NCBI GenBank assembly: GCA_004297315.1
Contig: SCTU01000277.1
Coordinates: 1 to 31,621, forward strand
Source of the DNA: Dehalococcoidia bacterium
GTDB lineage: Bacteria; Chloroflexota; Dehalococcoidia; UBA2979
DNA length: 31,621 nt
Reading direction: 5' to 3'
The position numbers and the translations under genes are program-made. The notes under the pieces are model-generated. The model worked only from the letters and a program-made list of their open reading frames with translations. It did not search any database and was not told the origin of the DNA. Below, piece after piece: positions 28,297 through 31,621 of the stretch (positions are counted from its first letter, which is position 1; every line of letters begins with the position of its first letter).

Positions 28297-29666
28297 TAGC
28301 CGCCGAGCGACTTCAAGTACTCGACGATGTCGCTCGACTCCTGGGCCGACAGGCCGAGGCTGAAGTGCGAGTTGTAGTGCGCCACTACCTGGCTCAGCGT
28401 GGCGAACCGGCCATCGTGGTAGAAGCCGCCGGTCTGGTGGGCCCAGAGCCCCTTGAGCGGCGTCGTCCGGTACGCGTGGTCGGGCGCTCGGTCAGCCTGG
28501 AAGTTGTCGATGCCGATCTCAGCGCCGGTATGCATGTTCCAACCGGGCTCGGTGTACAGCGGGTCCGTGTGACAGGTCGCGCAGCGGGCCTTTCCCGAGA
28601 AGAGCGCGTCCCCGCGTGCGGCGGCGGCCGGGTCGAAGCTACCGGCCGGCGGAGCCGGCGCCTGCAGCGAGAGTTGGTAGAAGTGCAGGCCGGCGAGCTT
28701 GGGGGTGATCCGGTCATCCGCATTGCGCACGTTGTCGAAGCCTGCCCGGGCGGCCACCGGGAACTGCGTGGCGTTCTTCAGCCGCGGGTCGAAGAAGTTC
28801 CCTTTCCCGTGCATCTCCAGGTTCGCGACGAACGCGTTCCAGTAGGGCACGGAGCCCCACCCCGTGTAAGTGTGCAGGTTGACGCCGGCGAGACCGTAGG
28901 CAGCGGGGATCAGCGTCGCGGCAGATCGTCCATCGGGCTGGAAGGCCTTGCCGTCGAGGAACAACTCGGCGTCAAACTTCCCCGGGCCCCAACTCGTCAG
29001 CACGGTCCGCACGGTCGTTTCGGGCACGGCAAGGAGCGTCGCGACCGCACTCAAGTCAGGCGAGAGGTTGATGATCGCGCCGACGTTGAGGTCGCGGTTC
29101 GCGTAACCATCGAGGCGGTGGCCAATCCCGGGGGCAAGCGAGTCGTCCACCGTCGAGTGGCATAGGGCGCACTGGATACCGATCGACTGCAGGTGCGTGC
29201 CGCTTGCGTCGAAGAACCCCGTGAGGCCCACCACGGCGTCCAGCTTCAGCAGCGCGAGCGTCGTCGCGGGGCTGTCGAGGTTCACGCGGCCCTTTTGCAG
29301 ATCCTGCACAAGCTGTTGCGGCAGCGCACCCGAGTCGACCTTGAGTCCTACCGAGAGCGCGGTCTTCGGGCTGACGCCCGTCCCCACGCCACCCAGGTCG
29401 GCACCCTCGATCGCCTGGTGGAGCTTGAGTGTGTCGCCCCAGAACGTCTCGTCTCCAAAGGTGTCGTAGCGGAAGGTGTCGCGGCCTTCTTCGATCAGTT
29501 GTTGGGCCTGCTCATCCGACATGCGGTCTCGCAGGTCGGCCTGCCCACGATGTCCCGCCTGCGCCACCGGGACGGACACGGCAGCGCCGAGCGTCCCGAC
29601 GATGACGGCGACGGCCAGCGCCTGGCGCCAGTTGGACAGGAAGCGCGTGATGAGCCGTGGGACCAC
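28296..29666 (-). CDS. diheme cytochrome c peroxidase/MauG-like protein
   Basis: A 456-residue exported protein with two c-type haem sites, CALCH (Cys166, Cys169, His170) and CATCH (Cys362, Cys365, His366), as in the bacterial cytochrome c peroxidase/MauG superfamily. An N-terminal hydrophobic segment (14-36) ends VAQA and looks like a cleavable signal or anchor, placing it outside the cell membrane. Features of the C-terminal haem domain are FDPAAAARGDALF, NMHTG, FQADRAPDHAYRTTPLKGLW, GGFYHDGRFATLSQVVAHYN and a C-terminal EYLKSLGG. GTG 29666 is chosen for GGAG seven bases upstream. The electron donor and substrate are unknown; a peroxidase or maturation oxidase role would fit. The PRT gene follows with a one-base overlap. 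Confidence 0.85.
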   Translation of the reverse strand: MVPRLITRFLSNWRQALAVAVIVGTLGAAVSVPVAQAGHRGQADLRDRMSDEQAQQLIEEGRDTFRYDTFGDETFWGDTLKLHQAIEGADLGGVGTGVSPKTALSVGLKVDSGALPQQLVQDLQKGRVNLDSPATTLALLKLDAVVGLTGFFDASGTHLQSIGIQCALCHSTVDDSLAPGIGHRLDGYANRDLNVGAIINLSPDLSAVATLLAVPETTVRTVLTSWGPGKFDAELFLDGKAFQPDGRSAATLIPAAYGLAGVNLHTYTGWGSVPYWNAFVANLEMHGKGNFFDPRLKNATQFPVAARAGFDNVRNADDRITPKLAGLHFYQLSLQAPAPPAGSFDPAAAARGDALFSGKARCATCHTDPLYTEPGWNMHTGAEIGIDNFQADRAPDHAYRTTPLKGLWAHQTGGFYHDGRFATLSQVVAHYNSHFSLGLSAQESSDIVEYLKSLGG

Positions 29667-30028
29667 TTGAGGACTCCATATCGATATCGCGAGCGCACCG
29701 GCACGGCGGAACCGTCCGGGCAAAGGTCTCGTCCAAATCTTTGAGCCCCGAACATAGCCCTAGCCCTCGATCAGAGGCGTCCACGTACAACCTGATCGCA
29801 TCGCAGGCGGCTCGCAATCGCGGACAGTTCCTACATTCCTGTGCGGTTCGCCTATCAGACGCGCGCCGGATTCTGTTGATCAACGTTCTTGGGAATGTTC
29901 CGATGCTCCCGGTGCCGATATTGCGCAACCAGATCAGCAGATATTGCCTCGTGTCGTCCCGCGTCAGAGTGGTGCCCCTAATCTCTCCGCGCGTGGTACG
30001 AATACACGCACGTGATGGAGGGGGTCCC
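29667..30028. other. 362-bp divergent intergenic region
   Basis: The region lies between the cytochrome gene (minus) and the CoA-transferase gene (plus). It contains ATATTGC twice in direct orientation (29918-29924 and 29941-29947, 23 bp apart) and an ACGTTC/ATGTTC pair near 29882-29900, in an AT-richer stretch that probably holds the CoA-transferase promoter. The open frame running through it in phase with the CoA-transferase is not coding by composition. Confidence 0.45.
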
Positions 30029-31315
30029 ATGAACAACGGCCCGCTTGCTGGTGTCCGGATTCTTGAGTTCTCGCAGATCGTTGCCGGCCCGTTCGCGGGG
30101 GTCGCCCTCGCCCAGTTGGGTGCCGACGTCGTGAAGGTCGAGCCTCTCGAGGGCGAAGGCCGCCGCAACACCGGCGCGGTCGTTCCCAACGAGGGCAAGT
30201 ACTTCCAGTCGTTGAACATCGGGAAGCGCAGCCTGACCGTCGACCTCTCCCGGCCGGAGGGCCAGGCGTTGATCCACCGGATCATCCCGACCTTCGACGT
30301 CGTGATCTCGAACTACCGGGTGGGCGTCCCGAAGAAGTTGAACATCGACTACCCGACGCTCTCGAAACTGCGTCCGGGCCTGATCTACGCCACGATCACG
30401 GGGTTCGGTGAGTCTGGCCCGTACGCCACGCGCGCCGGGTCGGACATCGTGGCGCAGGCTTACAGCGGCCTGATGGCGGCCGAGGGGAAGGTGGACGAGT
30501 ACGGTTCGCCGGCCTCGATCTCGAGCACCACGATGGCGGACCGTGGCACCGGACTCGCGGCGGCGATGGGGATCATCGCGGCGCTGTACCACCGCGCCTC
30601 GACCGGTGAGGGTCAGGAGATCAACGTCTCCTTGATCCAGACCGCGCTCGAGCTGCTCTCCAGCCAGGTGATGCGCGAGCCCGTGCAGGACGCGACGCTG
30701 CGCGACCCGGTCATCGCGCAGCTCGCCGAGCGGCGCGCGGCCGGCGCGTCGTACCAGGAACTGCTCGACGTGCGCAGGGGCGCACTGCGCGGGCGCACGG
30801 CCCAACGGCTCTACTACGGTGGCTACGGCACGGCCGAAGGCGCACTCGTGCTGGGCGCGCTCACGAAGCAAAACCGTGAGCAGATCCGCGCGATCATCGG
30901 CATGACGGACGACCTCGACGATCCGGACTACGACAGCAACGCGCCAGGCGCCGCCGAGCGCTTCGAGGCGTGGCACGAGAAGGTGCAGGCGATCCTCCTG
31001 ACGAAGACGGCCAAGGAGTGGGTGGAACTGCTGCTCTCGAACAAGGTCCCGGCGAGCGAGGTGAACATCGCCGAGGAGATGTCGGAGGACCCGCACGTTG
31101 TGGCGACCGAGATGATGGTCGACCTCGTGCACCCGATCACCGGCCCGCAGAAGGTCGTCGGACCGCTGGTGAAGATGTCCGTGACGAAGACCGGCGTGCA
31201 GCGCTCCGCCCCCCCGCTTGGCTACCACACGCGCGAGGTGCTGGCGGAGGCGGGCATCTCGGAGACCGAGATCGGCGTGCTGATCGAGATGGGCGTCGTC
31301 GGGGATCACGCCTAG
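30029..31315 (+). CDS. family III CoA-transferase (CaiB/BaiF type)
   Basis: A 428-residue class III CoA-transferase, which moves CoA between carboxylic acids. The N-terminus LAGVRILEFSQIVAGPFAGVALAQLGADVVKVEP is the family signature. The catalytic Asp is in the block RAGSDIVAQAYSGLM, and later family blocks are present (GRTAQRLYYGGYGTA, PHVVATEMM, PLGYHTREVLAEAG). ATG 30029 is set by a GGAGGGGG ribosome binding site; the frame is open far upstream but not coding there. Length is normal for the family. The acid and CoA partners are unknown. A terminator follows at 31353, and the next gene is a probable iron-containing alcohol dehydrogenase. Confidence 0.92.
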   Translation: MNNGPLAGVRILEFSQIVAGPFAGVALAQLGADVVKVEPLEGEGRRNTGAVVPNEGKYFQSLNIGKRSLTVDLSRPEGQALIHRIIPTFDVVISNYRVGVPKKLNIDYPTLSKLRPGLIYATITGFGESGPYATRAGSDIVAQAYSGLMAAEGKVDEYGSPASISSTTMADRGTGLAAAMGIIAALYHRASTGEGQEINVSLIQTALELLSSQVMREPVQDATLRDPVIAQLAERRAAGASYQELLDVRRGALRGRTAQRLYYGGYGTAEGALVLGALTKQNREQIRAIIGMTDDLDDPDYDSNAPGAAERFEAWHEKVQAILLTKTAKEWVELLLSNKVPASEVNIAEEMSEDPHVVATEMMVDLVHPITGPQKVVGPLVKMSVTKTGVQRSAPPLGYHTREVLAEAGISETEIGVLIEMGVVGDHA

Positions 31316-31352
31316 CTCCGGAAGCCTGCTCGACTGCAAACGTTTACACGCT

Positions 31353-31376
31353 GAAAGGCCTCGCAAGAGGCCTTTC
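31353..31376 (+). terminator. intrinsic terminator of the CoA-transferase gene
   Basis: GAAAGGCCTC at 31353-31362 pairs perfectly with GAGGCCTTTC at 31367-31376 around a GCAA tetraloop, 38 bp after the stop codon. Confidence 0.75.
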
Positions 31377-31469
31377 TCGCGCCTCTCGACAATCCCGGGG
31401 GCGGCGGCCGCGGTGTACCCTCCGCGCGCTCCCCCTCCTGTGGGCGGGGTTGAGCGTGAGGAGAGATCG

Positions 31470-31621
31470 ATGACGACTGACCTGACCAAGCGATTCGGGC
31501 CCGACGCCGAGCGATACGACTTCCTGGCGCGGGGCTTTCCGTGGCGTCTCTACTGCGGCTCGGAGACGATCGAAAACTACCTGAAGGAAGAGGTCATCCG
31601 GAACGGCGCGAAGCGGGCGTT
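31470..31621 (+). CDS. probable iron-containing alcohol dehydrogenase, 3' end outside window
   Basis: Only the first 50 residues are in the window. ATG 31470 follows GAGGAGAG at good spacing. The sequence after a short polar N-terminus reads FPWRLYCGSETIENYLKEEV followed by IRNGAKRA, which has the shape of the first beta-alpha unit of iron-containing alcohol dehydrogenases or maleylacetate reductases (a strand with Y-x-G, a helix, then an R-x-GAKRA turn). The call is provisional because no metal or cofactor motif is visible yet. It would act on an alcohol, aldehyde or ketoacid, possibly in the same pathway as the CoA-transferase, though a terminator separates them. Confidence 0.55.
   Translation, partial: MTTDLTKRFGPDAERYDFLARGFPWRLYCGSETIENYLKEEVIRNGAKRA

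Noticed and set aside
28116..29165. 349-residue open frame on the plus strand
   Set aside because: Antisense to the cytochrome gene, whose haem motifs and signal peptide are clear; the plus frame has no recognisable domain.
29657..30028. N-terminal extension of the CoA-transferase
   Set aside because: The strong GGAGGGGG site and the family signature both begin at ATG 30029; the upstream part matches no CoA-transferase sequence.
29978..31489. 503-residue open frame on the minus strand
   Set aside because: It lies opposite the well-supported CoA-transferase, is Arg/His/Asp-rich as expected for an antisense frame in GC-rich DNA, and has no ribosome binding site.
1..31621. CRISPR arrays, tRNA or rRNA genes, insertion sequences
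   Set aside because: I looked for regularly spaced repeats, tRNA T-loop sequences and transposase motifs and found none; the only long repeat is the methyltransferase 3' end pair.

Overview
The window is GC-rich, densely coded DNA from a bacterium with no plasmid, phage or tRNA signature. The protein content fits an aerobic, soil- or water-type Chloroflexota close to Dehalococcoidia: a Tat-exported family 5 solute-binding lipoprotein, a family III CoA-transferase, MFE-2-like SDRs, GH130 with GT4, and an acyl-CoA dehydrogenase homologue. A SARP regulator and a DUF6458-like protein are more typical of Actinomycetota, so the phylum call is an inference of moderate strength.

Layout. 1-2.4 kb: end of a formate/nitrite transporter and three small or hypothetical proteins. 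2.5-3.7 kb: acyl-CoA dehydrogenase-like protein. 3.7-7.3 kb: glycan cluster, with a GH130 enzyme divergent from an operon of an alpha/alpha-barrel protein and a GT4 glycosyltransferase. 7.4-12.2 kb, minus strand: hybrid histidine kinase, OmpR-type regulator, VWA-like lipoprotein and its translationally coupled membrane partner. 12.5-17.6 kb: a three-lipoprotein operon (large Ig-like lipoprotein, small Tat lipoprotein, second large paralogue) bracketed by a truncated and an intact copy of the 3' end of a methyltransferase gene. 17.7-19.5 kb: a small SARP regulator among three very small genes, each preceded by the same 11-bp-phased direct repeat. 19.7-23.7 kb: solute-binding lipoprotein divergent from two SDR genes. 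23.7-28.3 kb: VOC protein, cupin and ABM-like pair, radical SAM protein, UdgX-type uracil-DNA glycosylase, phosphoribosyltransferase. 28.3-31.6 kb: diheme cytochrome c peroxidase-like protein, family III CoA-transferase, start of a probable iron-containing alcohol dehydrogenase.

The most interesting points are: (1) GTAACG-N5-GTSACG repeats upstream of three small genes around the SARP gene, a predicted local SARP regulon with one likely leaderless transcript; (2) the three-lipoprotein cassette, whose large members each look like a duplicated A-B module, and which sits between duplicated methyltransferase 3' ends; (3) an SDR pair in which one member has lost the catalytic Lys and Ser, suggesting a heteromeric enzyme with a pseudo-subunit; (4) a UdgX-type DNA glycosylase with a KRRLH loop; (5) a long structured inverted repeat in an otherwise empty gap. 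All functional statements come from reading the sequence and family knowledge; no database search was run.
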